The position numbers and the translations under genes are program-made. Of a DNA stretch of 64,000 nucleotides, positions 16,007 to 26,724 are shown one piece after another (position 1 is the first letter of the stretch; the number at the start of each line of letters is the position of its first letter). This DNA is from Chitinophagaceae bacterium UBA7600. GTDB lineage: Bacteria > Bacteroidota > Bacteroidia > Chitinophagales > Chitinophagaceae. Below the pieces are notes generated by a model, which was not told where the DNA came from, made no database searches, and saw nothing but the letters and a program-made list of their open reading frames with translations. The stretch lies in NCBI GenBank assembly GCA_002478885.1, contig DLKC01000063.1, positions 53,333 to 117,332 of the forward strand, in the 5' to 3' direction.

Positions 16007-16852
16007 TTAAATGCAGGTATAACCAAAATCGGTTGCGATGGTCTTTACTTCATTCTCCTCAATAGTAATCACGCTAAAGTCTACAGCATTGCTGTAAGCA
16101 GTATTGAGTTGTATTTTCTTTTTAAAACTGTCAGGCAGCAGCATCAGCAATTTTTCAGCTTCGCTTTGCGCTTTTTTATTACCTGCAGTATCTGATAATA
16201 TAAACCGGTACATACTATCTGTTGCAACCGAAGATTGATAGTTGCGAATGTCGAATGCAAAGAGTTTTTTTATGGTATCGGCAAAAACAAGTAAATGTTT
16301 CAGATGCTCTTCCGGGCAATCTGTTACATTTTGTGAGCGCACGATCAACAGGTAGCTCCCGGGCACTATTTTCCTGATCGTATAATTTCCCGAATCATCG
16401 GCAGTGGCAGTGTACTTTATTACAGAATCCAATCCATACAGTTCCACTGTTGCACCGGCGTCTGGTTTGCGTTGTACATATTCATTATAGTTCCATGTAG
16501 CGTTTCCTTTTACCTGGCCATCATCGCCATTAATGCTATTGTTACCTGTTCGCACAACATTCATATCCCTGTCAAGATAAAATGATTCAGTCAGCACTGT
16601 TTCATCATCGTCTGTGTTTATTACCGAATAGCTATGAGTGATTTTATAACGCGCTGTTTCATTTTTGTTTGAGGCATTGCTGTCGTCTTTGAGTGTATCA
16701 AGCGCGGAGAAACTGATGGACTGGTAGCTTTCCGGCTTTTTTAGATGTTGCTTTAGATACATCTTAACCGAGGCGGCGGCTTTCTTATCAGAACTGCCGG
16801 CGCAGGAGCCAAGGCAAATGGCTGCAAGGGCAATAAGCATACTGTGTTTCAT
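16007..16852 (-). CDS. Lipoprotein with carboxypeptidase-regulatory-like domain, unknown function
   Basis: A 281-residue protein with a lipoprotein signal (MKHSMLIALAAICLGSC, lipid Cys17). The middle part (about 145-190) reads as a beta-sandwich of the SdrD-B/carboxypeptidase-regulatory type (ATVELYGLDSVIKYTATADDSGNYTIRKIVPGSYLL, given here in the pattern VELYG...DSGNYTI...PGSYLL). The N-terminal part carries a short domain with an EESYQSI-like segment. I do not recognise the whole protein and assign no function. It is convergent with the HAD gene. Confidence 0.7.
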   Translation of the reverse strand: MKHSMLIALAAICLGSCAGSSDKKAAASVKMYLKQHLKKPESYQSISFSALDTLKDDSNASNKNETARYKITHSYSVINTDDDETVLTESFYLDRDMNVVRTGNNSINGDDGQVKGNATWNYNEYVQRKPDAGATVELYGLDSVIKYTATADDSGNYTIRKIVPGSYLLIVRSQNVTDCPEEHLKHLLVFADTIKKLFAFDIRNYQSSVATDSMYRFILSDTAGNKKAQSEAEKLLMLLPDSFKKKIQLNTAYSNAVDFSVITIEENEVKTIATDFGYTCI

Positions 16853-16948
16853 TGGAACCAGGTATTAGCATAAACAGCGTGCTAAAAACCGTGCCTGTTT
16901 AAAACGGCGGTCAACTGTGGAATCTGTGCAGAGCAGCAATGTCCATAA

Positions 16949-16985
16949 AAAAGGAGCGCTGTGACTTCGTCGCAGCGCTCCTTTT
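16949..16985 (-). terminator. Terminator of tRNA-Arg
   Basis: Hairpin AAAAGGAGCGCTG / CAGCGCTCCTTTT around GTGACTTCGTCG, immediately 3' of the tRNA on the minus strand. Confidence 0.85.
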
Positions 16986-16987
16986 AT

Positions 16988-17062
16988 TGGTGGTCTCACC
17001 AAGAATCGAACTTGGATCTAGAGTTTAGGAAACTCCTATTCTATCCATTGAACTATGAGACC
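16988..17062 (-). tRNA. tRNA-Arg (anticodon CCU)
   Basis: The minus strand folds as a full cloverleaf: acceptor GGTCTCA/TGAGACC, D stem GTTC/GAAT, anticodon stem GGAGT/ACTCT with loop TTCCTAA (anticodon CCT, reads AGG), T stem CCAAG/CTTGG with loop TTCGATT, discriminator A, and an encoded CCA at 16988-16990. No integrase gene or duplicated tRNA end is seen nearby. Confidence 0.95.
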
Positions 17063-17102
17063 ATTCCCCATTTTTTCCCCACAGGCAAAATTTTGGAGAG
17101 CG

Positions 17103-17135
17103 CAAAAATAACAGATTCTCCCAAACTCACAGCAA
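17103..17135 (-). promoter_or_regulatory. Promoter of tRNA-Arg
   Basis: On the minus strand, TATTTTTG (17103-17110) matches the -7 box, and TTG at 17133-17135 lies 22 nt further upstream. The -7 box ends 40 bp before the tRNA. Confidence 0.5.
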
Positions 17136-17300
17136 TTTAAAAGCTTATTTCTATTGCCATTGCTGCTTTAGGCTTTAAAAAACGGCAGCGAACCAATGTG
17201 CTGTTTACTATTCAAAAACAACCAAAACTTCACGCTGAAGCCAGTTCCAGGGCTTTTCCGTATTTGTTTTTGCGCCAATACACGCAAACCTACATTCTCC

Positions 17301-17308
17301 TATCTTTG
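17301..17308 (+). promoter_or_regulatory. Bacteroidota -7 box of the TPR-protein gene
   Basis: TATCTTTG matches TAnnTTTG, 19 nt before the ATG at 17328. No TTG at the normal -33 distance; TTTTTG lies too far away (17267-17272). Confidence 0.45.
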
Positions 17309-17327
17309 CCGCTCTTAAAATGAGTGT

Positions 17328-17978
17328 ATGAAATTTTACAACCTCTTAATAAGGTATCGTTTCTGGTTAAGCATCCTGGCAATTGTACTTGCCATTGCCG
17401 TGAATATATATGCGGGTTTCTGGCCATCGTTTATTCTTTATTTTATAGCTGTTATAGGTCTTTTCTCCCATTTTTTTATCGGCCCTATGAGGCTTATACA
17501 GGAGCCGATGGAGCAGGGCGATGTTGAGGCCACTCAAAAGATACTTGACATGATTTGGTTTCCAAATCTTTTATACAAGCCCATCCGCTCTACCTACTAC
17601 ACCGTAAAAGGTAACCTCGCGATGATGAGCCAGGATTTTGACAATGCTGAAAAATTCCTCAAAAAGAGTTCTGATCTCGGCGCCCCAATGCCCGAAGCAG
17701 AAGGCGCAAACAAATTACAGCTTGGCATGATGTCGCTTCAAAAGGGTGATCTTAAAAACGGCGAAGCTTATATCCGTGCCGCCATTCGCTCTGGTATTGC
17801 CGATAAAGAAAGCGAAGCTGTCGCCTACCTGAGCATGTGCCAGATCTTTATGAACAAGCGTGAGTTCCGTGCTGCAAAAGATTTCTTCCGGAAAGCAAAA
17901 GCCTGTAAGCCTAAAACAAAGCAGGTGCTTGACCAGATAAAAGAGATCGAAAAATATATATCCCGTATTCCCGGGTGA
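17328..17978 (+). CDS. Membrane-anchored TPR protein
   Basis: A 216-residue protein with two N-terminal membrane helices (about 10-30 and 33-53, WLSILAIVLAIAVNIYAGF and PSFILYFIAVIGLFSHFFI) followed by a soluble domain of TPR-like helical repeats (GNLAMMSQDFDNAEKFLKKS, LGMMSLQKGDLKNGEAYI, and a third ending in DFFRKAKACKPKTK). It is probably a scaffold on the inner membrane with the TPR region in the cytoplasm. No partner is visible. The gene stands alone between the tRNA and a repeat arm. Confidence 0.75.
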   Translation: MKFYNLLIRYRFWLSILAIVLAIAVNIYAGFWPSFILYFIAVIGLFSHFFIGPMRLIQEPMEQGDVEATQKILDMIWFPNLLYKPIRSTYYTVKGNLAMMSQDFDNAEKFLKKSSDLGAPMPEAEGANKLQLGMMSLQKGDLKNGEAYIRAAIRSGIADKESEAVAYLSMCQIFMNKREFRAAKDFFRKAKACKPKTKQVLDQIKEIEKYISRIPG

Positions 17979-18018
17979 TTCTTTTTTTGGTACAGGCATT
18001 TGCACTCATGGCATCTTC

Positions 18019-18038
18019 GTTGTGTCACTCACTTGTGC
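18019..18038 (-). repeat. Dispersed repeat arm, type B, reverse orientation
   Basis: GTTGTGTCACTCACTTGTGC preceded by GGCATCTTC. It sits 40 bp after the TPR gene. Confidence 0.85.
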
Positions 18039-18162
18039 GCCGGTAATGCAGCGCAGCAAATAAACAACTTGTTTCCCTACCCTTTATTTTACCGGCAGCA
18101 GGTAGTTATAACCTTCATCATTTTTAAGCAAAATTTCCATTAGTTTTATTCAAAATCTGCTC

Positions 18163-19185
18163 ATGCGCTTTTTGAAATGGACTGCCATTGTGCTGCTGCT
18201 TTTAGTAGCCATTTATATCCTTGGCCCACACCCTTCCACACCTGTTTATTCAGCCACAATGCCTGTTGTGCCGTCAACCGGAGCAGCGCTCGAAGATTAT
18301 ATAAAATCCAATGAGGCAAAACACAAAGTAAAACCCGACAATGAGGCAAGGATTGTTTGGGCAAACGATTCGCTGAAACAAAAGACCGCTTTTGCCATTG
18401 TTTACCTGCATGGTTTTTCTGCATCGCAGGAAGAAGGCGACCCGGTACACCGGGACATTGCGAAAACATTTGGCTGTAACCTTTACCTGTCAAGACTTGC
18501 AGAGCATGGTATCGACACGATCAGCCCGATGATCAACCTCACTGCAGACGCGTATTGGGAAAGCGCGAAGGAGGCATTGGCAATAGGGAAACAATTGGGC
18601 GATAAGGTTATTCTGATGGGCACTTCAACCGGTGGCACCAATGCCTTGCAGCTTGCAGCAACCTACCCGGACGATATTTTTGCATTGCTGTTGATGAGCC
18701 CGAACATCGCGATCAATAACGATAAAGCATACCTGCTGAATAATCCATGGGGATTGCAAATCGCAAAAATGGTTACCGGTACCGACCATATCACCGCATC
18801 GGATAGCAGAGATATTTACAAGCAATACTGGTATTATCAATACCCGGTACAGGGAGCCATTGCTTTACAGGAGATGCTCGAAACTGCCATGACACCCGAA
18901 ACATTTCAAAAAGTAAAGCAGCCAACATTGCTGCTGTATTATTACAAAGACAGCATTCACCAGGACAGCGTGGTTAGTGTGCCAGCTATGCTTAACATGT
19001 TTGAAGAACTGGGCTCAGGCATCAAAGTGAAAAAGGCTGTGCCCAATGCAGGTAACCACGTGATGGGTTCTTACATAAAATCCGGTGACCTGCCAACGGT
19101 CATGTTTTCCATAAAAGATTTTATGCGCGACCAGTTGCGTATGACCGTTGTCAACGACAGTGCTATTAACAGGCTATCTAAATAA
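18163..19185 (+). CDS. Alpha/beta hydrolase, exported or membrane-anchored
   Basis: A 340-residue serine hydrolase. An N-terminal hydrophobic helix (WTAIVLLLLVAIYILG) is followed by an alpha/beta-hydrolase fold: oxyanion-region VYLHGFSAS, nucleophile elbow GTSTGG with Ser155, the acid region YYYKDSIHQDSVV, and the catalytic His in NAGNHVMGS near the end. It is probably an esterase or carboxylesterase/lysophospholipase-type enzyme facing the periplasm; the substrate is unknown. The ACT-domain gene follows after 12 bp and is likely in the same transcript. Confidence 0.85.
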   Translation: MRFLKWTAIVLLLLVAIYILGPHPSTPVYSATMPVVPSTGAALEDYIKSNEAKHKVKPDNEARIVWANDSLKQKTAFAIVYLHGFSASQEEGDPVHRDIAKTFGCNLYLSRLAEHGIDTISPMINLTADAYWESAKEALAIGKQLGDKVILMGTSTGGTNALQLAATYPDDIFALLLMSPNIAINNDKAYLLNNPWGLQIAKMVTGTDHITASDSRDIYKQYWYYQYPVQGAIALQEMLETAMTPETFQKVKQPTLLLYYYKDSIHQDSVVSVPAMLNMFEELGSGIKVKKAVPNAGNHVMGSYIKSGDLPTVMFSIKDFMRDQLRMTVVNDSAINRLSK

Positions 19186-19197
19186 AACCCTGCATGT

Positions 19198-19590
19198 ATG
19201 GCTGGTGAAACAAACCTGGATAAACTTTTAAAATCGATGAAGCCCCGGCTGAATGAAGGTGAATTCGTGTTTTGCGTTGTCCAGGATATTGTGCAGGTAA
19301 ACCTGCATGATGCTGTTTTCTTTTTGAGAGAGGCTGAAGGCTATACCGTTGTATTGAACAGGCAGGTTGCCGATAGCCTGGCACTCGACTATAATTTTGT
19401 TGCTTCCTGGATCACACTTACGGTTCATTCTGCATTAGACGCCGTTGGATTGACGGCAGCATTTTCAAATGCGTTGGCACAAAACGGCATTAGCTGCAAC
19501 GTGGTTGCCGGTTATTATCACGATCATATTTTTGTTGCTGTAAAAGATGGAAATGCTGCGATGTCAGTGTTGAACCGGTTGACTGTATAA
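19198..19590 (+). CDS. ACT-domain protein
   Basis: A 130-residue cytoplasmic protein made of two ACT-like halves: an N-terminal half (LDKLLKSMKPRLNEGEFVFC) and a C-terminal half (WITLTVHSALDAVGLTAAFS ... GISCNVVAGYYHDHIFVAVK). This is the stand-alone ACT_3/ACT_7 type, which is expected to bind an amino acid or similar ligand. Its partner is not known. It sits 12 bp downstream of the hydrolase gene and converges on the thioredoxin-like gene. Confidence 0.85.
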   Translation: MAGETNLDKLLKSMKPRLNEGEFVFCVVQDIVQVNLHDAVFFLREAEGYTVVLNRQVADSLALDYNFVASWITLTVHSALDAVGLTAAFSNALAQNGISCNVVAGYYHDHIFVAVKDGNAAMSVLNRLTV

Positions 19591-19622
19591 ACCTGTTTTT
19601 TTGCCTCCAAAATGAACAGAAC

Positions 19623-19642
19623 GTACAAGTGAGTGACACAAC
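19623..19642 (+). repeat. Dispersed repeat arm, type B
   Basis: GTACAAGTGAGTGACACAAC, taken as the reference type B arm, followed by GATGCTGCCATGA and a CCGGAGCCGG tail. It is in a 91-bp gap between convergent genes. Confidence 0.9.
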
Positions 19643-19681
19643 GATGCTGCCATGAAAAACCGGAGCCGGCTACCAATAAAT

Positions 19682-21423
<1,742 letters not shown>

Positions 21424-21494
21424 TCATCCTTGTTGTTAACGGCTTTATATTGCCATGGCTTACCGGCAGGCATATCACTTCAAAAACTGACTGA

Positions 21495-22676
21495 ATGGAT
21501 AATATGGAACTTTCCTTTATTCTCAACGAATTTGCAGAAGACAGGGATAACTATTTTCGGGCCATTGCGCCGCCCATTGTTCAAACAAGCAATTTTGCTT
21601 TCAAGACGGTGGACGAACTCAGGCATTCATTTGAAGATGAATATTCCACCTGGCTTTATAGCCGTGGGCTAAACCCAACCGTTGAAATTCTGCGTAAAAA
21701 GCTGGCAGCGCTTGATGCAGCCGAAGATTGCCTCGTATTTAACAGCGGTGCAGCAGCCATCTTTGCATCGGTGCTTGCCAATGTAAAAAGCGGCGACCAT
21801 ATTGTAAGCGTAAAAGGTGTTTATACGTGGGCGCAGAAAATGTTCAACGATATCCTGCCAAGGTTTAATGTAAGTACCACTTATATTGACGGAACCGATA
21901 TTCAACATTTTGCCGATGCCACAAAACCCAATACCGCAATTTATTATCTTGAGTCGCCCAACAGCTGGACCTACGAACTGCAAGACCTCCGCGCTGTAGC
22001 AGCACTGGCAAAAGAACACGGCATTATAACCATTTGCGATAACAGTTACTGCACACCGGTTTTTCAAAAGCCCGTTACATATGGTATTGACCTGGTACTG
22101 CAATCGGCTACAAAATATATAGGTGGGCACAGCGATACTGTTGCAGGCGTATTGTCCGGAAGCAAGGCAATGATCGAACGAATCTTTAACAGCGAATACC
22201 TCAATATCGGCAGCGGCATTCAACCGTTTAATGCGTGGCTGCTTATACGTGGGTTAAGAACGCTTCCGGCAAGGCTCGAAAGAATTACCCGAACGACGCA
22301 GGCCATCGTTGATTTTCTGAACAGTCACGACCGCGTGGAGAAAGTGATTTTTCCTTTTAGCAGCGATTTTCCCCAATACCAGCTTGCCATGCAGCAGATG
22401 AGTGGCGGTTGCGGACTGCTCACTTTTGTGATTAAGGCCAAAGATGTAACAACCATCGAAACTTTTTGCAATTCGCTGAAACATATTTTTATGGCCGTCA
22501 GCTGGGGCGGCCACGAGTCGCTTATTATTCCCAAATGCTCAGGTATGAAACGCGAAGATTTCAACCCTGCCTCGCAGGAGCACCGGCAACTGCGGCTTTA
22601 TTGTGGCCTGGAAGATGCCGGTTATATTATTGCAGACCTGCAGCAGGCATTCGACGCCATAGAGCGCGTTGAATAA
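21495..22676 (+). CDS. Cys/Met-metabolism PLP-dependent enzyme (trans-sulfuration type)
   Basis: A 393-residue PLP enzyme of the cystathionine gamma-synthase/methionine gamma-lyase class. PLP is bound at Lys207 in QSATKYIGGHSD; the other class signatures are APPIVQTSNFAF near the start, YSRGLNPTVEILRKKLAALD (phosphate-binding Tyr/Arg), SGAAAIFA and YLESPNSWTYEL. It would act on sulfur amino acids in the cytoplasm; synthase versus lyase activity cannot be told from the sequence. It is divergent from the MerR gene with a 152-bp gap between the two starts. Confidence 0.87.
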   Translation: MDNMELSFILNEFAEDRDNYFRAIAPPIVQTSNFAFKTVDELRHSFEDEYSTWLYSRGLNPTVEILRKKLAALDAAEDCLVFNSGAAAIFASVLANVKSGDHIVSVKGVYTWAQKMFNDILPRFNVSTTYIDGTDIQHFADATKPNTAIYYLESPNSWTYELQDLRAVAALAKEHGIITICDNSYCTPVFQKPVTYGIDLVLQSATKYIGGHSDTVAGVLSGSKAMIERIFNSEYLNIGSGIQPFNAWLLIRGLRTLPARLERITRTTQAIVDFLNSHDRVEKVIFPFSSDFPQYQLAMQQMSGGCGLLTFVIKAKDVTTIETFCNSLKHIFMAVSWGGHESLIIPKCSGMKREDFNPASQEHRQLRLYCGLEDAGYIIADLQQAFDAIERVE

Positions 22677-22715
22677 ATTTTATGGGCCAGGCTTTTGTAA
22701 TTTAATAAAACATTC

Positions 22716-22735
22716 GTTGCGTCGCACTCTTGTAC
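22716..22735 (-). repeat. Dispersed repeat arm, type A, reverse orientation
   Basis: GTTGCGTCGCACTCTTGTAC, identical to the copy at 8551-8570. It lies 40 bp after the PLP-enzyme gene. Confidence 0.9.
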
Positions 22736-22877
22736 TTTTGAACACCTGGCACCGGCTCCCGTAATAACGGTGCTGGCGGCCATAATGTAATACCAGTATA
22801 ACGCCTAATAAAATCGTTCATACCCGTTCATAATATTTTGATCAGCAATGAAAAGATGTTTCAGTTACTTTTGTTTT

Positions 22878-24305
22878 ATGGGAAAAAGACTTTTAGGGCT
22901 GCTTTTCTTACTACTGCCAGCCATGATTTTTGCACAAGAGAAATGGGATCTCCGGCGATGTGTCGACTACGCTATGAAAAACAACATTTCTGTTAAGCAA
23001 GCCGATGTGCAGGCAAGAATAGCCGAAATACAGGTACTACAGGCGAAACAAAACAAGTGGCCGACAGCAGGCTTCTCAAGTAATATTGGTTTACAGTTTG
23101 GTCGTTCTATCGATCCGACAACCAACCTTTATACCAACCAGGAACTGTTGTATAACCAGTACCAGTTGCAGGGCCAGGCACCGATTTATAGTTTCGGAAG
23201 GTATAAAAACCTTCAGAGCTCTGCCGAATTTAATGCACAGGCTGCCATGTTTGACAAAGACAGAGCCGCAAACGATGTTGCATTAAACGTAGCGTCTTAT
23301 TACCTGCAGGTGCTGGCTGCCAATGAGCAGGTAAACATCAGCGAAATACAGGCACAGCAAACAAAAGCGCAGTACGACATCACGCAAAAGAAAGTGCTTG
23401 CAGGAGCTTTGCCTGAATTAAACCTTGTTGAACTGGAAGCGCAACTGGCGACCGATAGCAGTAATCTTATTGCAGCCAAAACCACGTTGGAACAAAACAA
23501 GTTATTGTTGAAGGCACTTTTGAATATAGACATGGCTGCGCCGTTCGATGTGGATACACCTCCTGTCGATAACATTCCTTTAGAACCCATTGCCGAGATG
23601 CAACCCGATTATGTTTACCAGCTTGCATTGAACACACAACCTGAGCAGAAGGCGAATGACATGAGAATAAAGGGAGCAGAGAGCGTTATTAAGGCTGATA
23701 AAGCGCAGCTTTACCCTTCGCTTGGTGGTTTTTATTCCCTCGCATCAACATTCAACAGCAAAGCCCAGGGTATAACAGGATCTTACCAGGCTAACCCTTC
23801 TATCGGCAAAGTTGATGTGAATGGGACTATTTACCATGTTTATCCTAATGATCCGCTTACTTTAAATACATATGGCAAAACCAAATATTTTGATCAGCTG
23901 AATAACAACTTTAGCCAAAGTATTGGCATTGGTATTAATGTACCGATCTTTAATAACGGGATCTACCGCAATACCTATGCGCGGTCTAAACTTGATCTTG
24001 AAAGCCTTAAGCTTCAAAGAGATAAATCAAATCAAACACTTCAGTCGAATATTTACACTGCTTATACAAATGCTGTTGCAGCGTTTGAAAAATATATAGC
24101 TGGAATAAAAACGGTAAGCTCTTCCCAAAAGGCTTATGATTTTGCAGCCAAGCGATATGAAGTGGGCCTGCTTTCTACTATTGATCTTATCACCAACCAG
24201 AACAATTTATTAAAAGCAAAACTGCAGCAGCTGGCCAACCATTACGACTACGTTTTTAAAATGAAAGTGCTGGAATTTTATAAAGGCCAGGGTGTTAAAC
24301 TTTAA
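22878..24305 (+). CDS. TolC-family outer-membrane efflux protein
   Basis: A 475-residue outer-membrane factor. Signal peptide MGKRLLGLLFLLLPAMIFAQ, then two TolC halves: WDLRRCVDYAMKNNISVKQA opens the first and the long helical stretches follow (NVASYYLQVLAANEQVNISEIQ ... read in pieces), with the second ending in RYEVGLLSTIDLITNQNNLL. It forms the outer-membrane channel of an export machine. I use Met at 22878; the frame also opens at 22848, but the first 10 residues do not extend the signal peptide sensibly. The adaptor follows after 77 bp. No transporter gene is next to them. Confidence 0.9.
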   Translation: MGKRLLGLLFLLLPAMIFAQEKWDLRRCVDYAMKNNISVKQADVQARIAEIQVLQAKQNKWPTAGFSSNIGLQFGRSIDPTTNLYTNQELLYNQYQLQGQAPIYSFGRYKNLQSSAEFNAQAAMFDKDRAANDVALNVASYYLQVLAANEQVNISEIQAQQTKAQYDITQKKVLAGALPELNLVELEAQLATDSSNLIAAKTTLEQNKLLLKALLNIDMAAPFDVDTPPVDNIPLEPIAEMQPDYVYQLALNTQPEQKANDMRIKGAESVIKADKAQLYPSLGGFYSLASTFNSKAQGITGSYQANPSIGKVDVNGTIYHVYPNDPLTLNTYGKTKYFDQLNNNFSQSIGIGINVPIFNNGIYRNTYARSKLDLESLKLQRDKSNQTLQSNIYTAYTNAVAAFEKYIAGIKTVSSSQKAYDFAAKRYEVGLLSTIDLITNQNNLLKAKLQQLANHYDYVFKMKVLEFYKGQGVKL

Positions 24306-24382
24306 CCGAACTATTCGCCGGCTTTAGGCAATACAGTATTTACAAAACATAAACCGGTTTTTTACAATTAGAATAAATCATC

Positions 24383-25756
24383 ATGAAGAAAAAATTTAAA
24401 TGGATAATTATCATACTTGTTGTAATTATCGGCGTATTAATCGGACTTAATAAAGCGGGTGTAATTGGTGGTGATGAAGGAACAAAAGTTACAGCGGAGC
24501 AGGCTGCTTACCGCGATATTACCGAAGTGGTAACTGCCAGCGGCAAGGTGTTCCCGGAGATAGAAGTAAAAATAAGTCCCGACATTTCAGGTGAAATTGT
24601 TTCGTTGAATGTAATTGAAGGCGATACCGTTAAAAAGGGACAGGTGCTTGCAACCATTTACGCAGATATCTACGCTTCACAGAGAGACCAGGCCGCGGCT
24701 ATGGTTACCCAGTCAGAAGCGCAGGTTGCCAACTCAAGTTCGCAACTGAACGCATTAAAAGCAACGCTCGACCAGGCCGAAGCAGCATATAACAGGCAAA
24801 AAACATTGCTTGATCAAAAAGTAATATCACAATCAGAATTTGAAACAGCGCAGCAGGCTTATCTTTCTGCAAAAGCCAACTATGAAGCCGCCAAACAAAG
24901 TATACGTGCAGGCCAGGCCAATGTTCAAAGCGCACAGGCAAGCCTTACCAAAGCCCAGAAAGATGTAAGCCGCACAACCATCACGGCTCCGATGGATGGC
25001 GTTATCAGTTTACTGAGCGTTAAAAAGGGCGAACGAGTTGCCGGTAATAGCTTTAATGTGGGTACCGAAATGATGCGTATTGCAGACCTGGGCAGTATTG
25101 AAACACAGGTTGATGTTGGTGAGAATGATATTCCAAAAGTGAAACTCGGCGATACCGCACTTGTTGAGATCGACGCGTTCAACAACCGTAAGTTCAAGGG
25201 CGTGGTTTACAAAATTGCCAACCCTGTTACCAGCACATTAACCTCCAGTTCCTCTTCAACGCAGGTTACCAATTACCAGGTGCATATCAGGCTTATCCCC
25301 GACACTTATAAAGACCTCATCGTAAAAGGCCAGCCTTTTCCTTTCAGGCCAAATATGAGCGCCAGCGCAGACATTCAAACGCAAACACATAAAAATGTTT
25401 TGGCAGTTCCCTTAAATTCCGTAACGACCCGCGATAAGCGCAACAATAATTCACCCAGTGGTGGCAGTTCCGATAACAAGACCGATGATGTAAGCAAACT
25501 GGAATCGGCAGCATCAGATTCCGACATTGTGGAAGTGGTGTTCGTGGTAGATACTACTGGTATTGTTCACCGCAAGCCTGTTAAGACCGACATTCAAGAC
25601 ATTAACTATATCGAAATAAAAGAGGGCATTAAGGCAAATGAAAAGGTGATAACGGCGCCTTACGATGTAGTGAGCAAGCAGCTTAGAGACAGCGCCAAAG
25701 TAAAAGTGGTTACCAAGGATGAACTCATCCAGAGCTTCAATACTGCAAAGCCTTAG
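24383..25756 (+). CDS. Periplasmic efflux adaptor (HlyD/MacA type)
   Basis: A 457-residue membrane-fusion protein. An N-terminal membrane anchor (WIIIILVVIIGVLIGL) is followed by a lipoyl half-domain (EIVSLNVIEGDTVKKGQVLA), a long coiled-coil hairpin (about 90-185), the returning lipoyl half (TITAPMDGVISLLSVKKGE), a beta-barrel and a C-terminal membrane-proximal domain. A Ser/Asn/Gly-rich insert lies near residues 350-380. It would link an inner-membrane ABC or RND pump to the TolC protein encoded upstream. No inner-membrane pump gene is in this stretch, so the partner must be elsewhere or shared. Confidence 0.88.
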   Translation: MKKKFKWIIIILVVIIGVLIGLNKAGVIGGDEGTKVTAEQAAYRDITEVVTASGKVFPEIEVKISPDISGEIVSLNVIEGDTVKKGQVLATIYADIYASQRDQAAAMVTQSEAQVANSSSQLNALKATLDQAEAAYNRQKTLLDQKVISQSEFETAQQAYLSAKANYEAAKQSIRAGQANVQSAQASLTKAQKDVSRTTITAPMDGVISLLSVKKGERVAGNSFNVGTEMMRIADLGSIETQVDVGENDIPKVKLGDTALVEIDAFNNRKFKGVVYKIANPVTSTLTSSSSSTQVTNYQVHIRLIPDTYKDLIVKGQPFPFRPNMSASADIQTQTHKNVLAVPLNSVTTRDKRNNNSPSGGSSDNKTDDVSKLESAASDSDIVEVVFVVDTTGIVHRKPVKTDIQDINYIEIKEGIKANEKVITAPYDVVSKQLRDSAKVKVVTKDELIQSFNTAKP

Positions 25757-25770
25757 CATAATAAACTTTA

Positions 25771-25804
25771 AAAAAAAACGGAAGCAATCGCTTCCGTTTT
25801 TTTT
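25771..25804 (+). terminator. Terminator of the tolC-adaptor operon
   Basis: CGGAAGC / GCTTCCG hairpin with AATC loop, A-run before and T-run after; 15 bp past the stop. Symmetrical, so it may also serve the convergent gene. Confidence 0.9.
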
Positions 25805-25837
25805 ATGTTACCAACTGAATATCTTTACCGAGCTTCC

Positions 25838-25857
25838 GTTGTGTCACTCACTGGTGC
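25838..25857 (-). repeat. Dispersed repeat arm, type B, reverse orientation
   Basis: GTTGTGTCACTCACTGGTGC, one or two mismatches. It lies in the gap between convergent genes. Confidence 0.8.
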
Positions 25858-25871
25858 GCAAGCAACAATAC

Positions 25872-26486
25872 TCAGCATCGCTCATATTTCCAGTTCCTGG
25901 CTTTGCCTTCGCTCATCCATTCGATGGCGGTTTCCAACCGCTTGGTGCGTGTTGCTTCCGTTTTTGCTTCAGTAATCCATAGAATATATTCCTTTTTATT
26001 CGACGGGCTGAATGCATCGAAGGTCGCCTGGGCTTTTTTATTCTTTTTAAGCGCAGCGAGCAGGTCATCGGGGGTTTCAGTAACCTGCGGAACAGCTGAC
26101 TTTTTCTTCACTACTTTAACGCCGTCTTCATTTAGCGTGGCCGCTTCTCTTATATAAGCGATTAATATTTTATCGGCGGGTAAATCTTTTACCGAGGTAA
26201 TACGGTCAAACTGCCCCATAGAATTGTGCCCATCTTTATTGAACAGGCCCTGGGGGTCTTTCATCAGAGAGGCTTTCCAAAACCCAAAGGCACAGTGTTG
26301 TTTGAAAGAAGCCATATTGCAAAGGATGGCGCCCTTGTAAGAATAGTTGGGAAAACTCCATTTCATGGTTTCTTCCACGCCCGGACAAGCCTTGTGCACA
26401 AGGGCTCTAAGGTGTTTTAATATCGGCTTCGCAAAGTCTTGTGATTTTTCAATATATGCGTCGATGCGCGGATCGGTTGTGGGCAT
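25872..26486 (-). CDS. YdeI-like protein (DUF1801/OmpD-associated family)
   Basis: A 204-residue protein in two parts. The first (about 10-115) is a DUF1801/YdhG-like domain with a short helical start and ETMKWSFPNYSYKGAILCNM. The second (about 140-200) is the YdeI C-terminal, often called bacteriocin-protection, domain: TPDDLLAALKKNKKAQATFD and SNKKEYILWITEAKTEATR. The biochemical role is not known. No signal peptide, so cytoplasmic. It converges with the adaptor gene. Confidence 0.85.
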   Translation of the reverse strand: MPTTDPRIDAYIEKSQDFAKPILKHLRALVHKACPGVEETMKWSFPNYSYKGAILCNMASFKQHCAFGFWKASLMKDPQGLFNKDGHNSMGQFDRITSVKDLPADKILIAYIREAATLNEDGVKVVKKKSAVPQVTETPDDLLAALKKNKKAQATFDAFSPSNKKEYILWITEAKTEATRTKRLETAIEWMSEGKARNWKYERC

Positions 26487-26611
26487 GGCAAAATTTTTTG
26501 TTGGACGAATAAGTGGTTAGTGCAATTTAGAAATTTGTTGGAGATTTTTGTTCTTCCATCCCGCTGTGTAACGAAAAGAAATAAGGCAATGAACCTGCTC
26601 CATATTGTTAG

Positions 26612-26635
26612 GTACGCTGAAGTGTGCGACGCAAC
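26612..26635 (+). repeat. Dispersed repeat arm, type A variant with insertion
   Basis: GTACGCTGAAGTGTGCGACGCAAC has a few extra bases in the first half; the GTGCGACGCAA core is intact. It lies between the DUF1080 gene and the YdeI-like gene. Confidence 0.65.
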
Positions 26636-26677
26636 AGGTGTTGCAATGCAATACGAATGCCGGGCACATAAAAACAA

Positions 26678-26703
26678 AAGCCGCTGAAAAATCAGCGGCC
26701 TTT
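26678..26703 (-). terminator. Terminator of the DUF1080 gene
   Basis: GCCGCTGA / TCAGCGGC hairpin, AAAA loop, with a T-rich tract (TTTTGTTTTTATG) on the minus strand; 22 bp past the stop at 26725. Confidence 0.85.
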
Positions 26704-26724
26704 GCACTTCAAAAAATGAAAAAT

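Noticed and set aside
16988..17062. tRNA-Arg as an integration site for a mobile element
   Set aside because: No integrase, no duplicated tRNA end and no change in gene style were seen around it.
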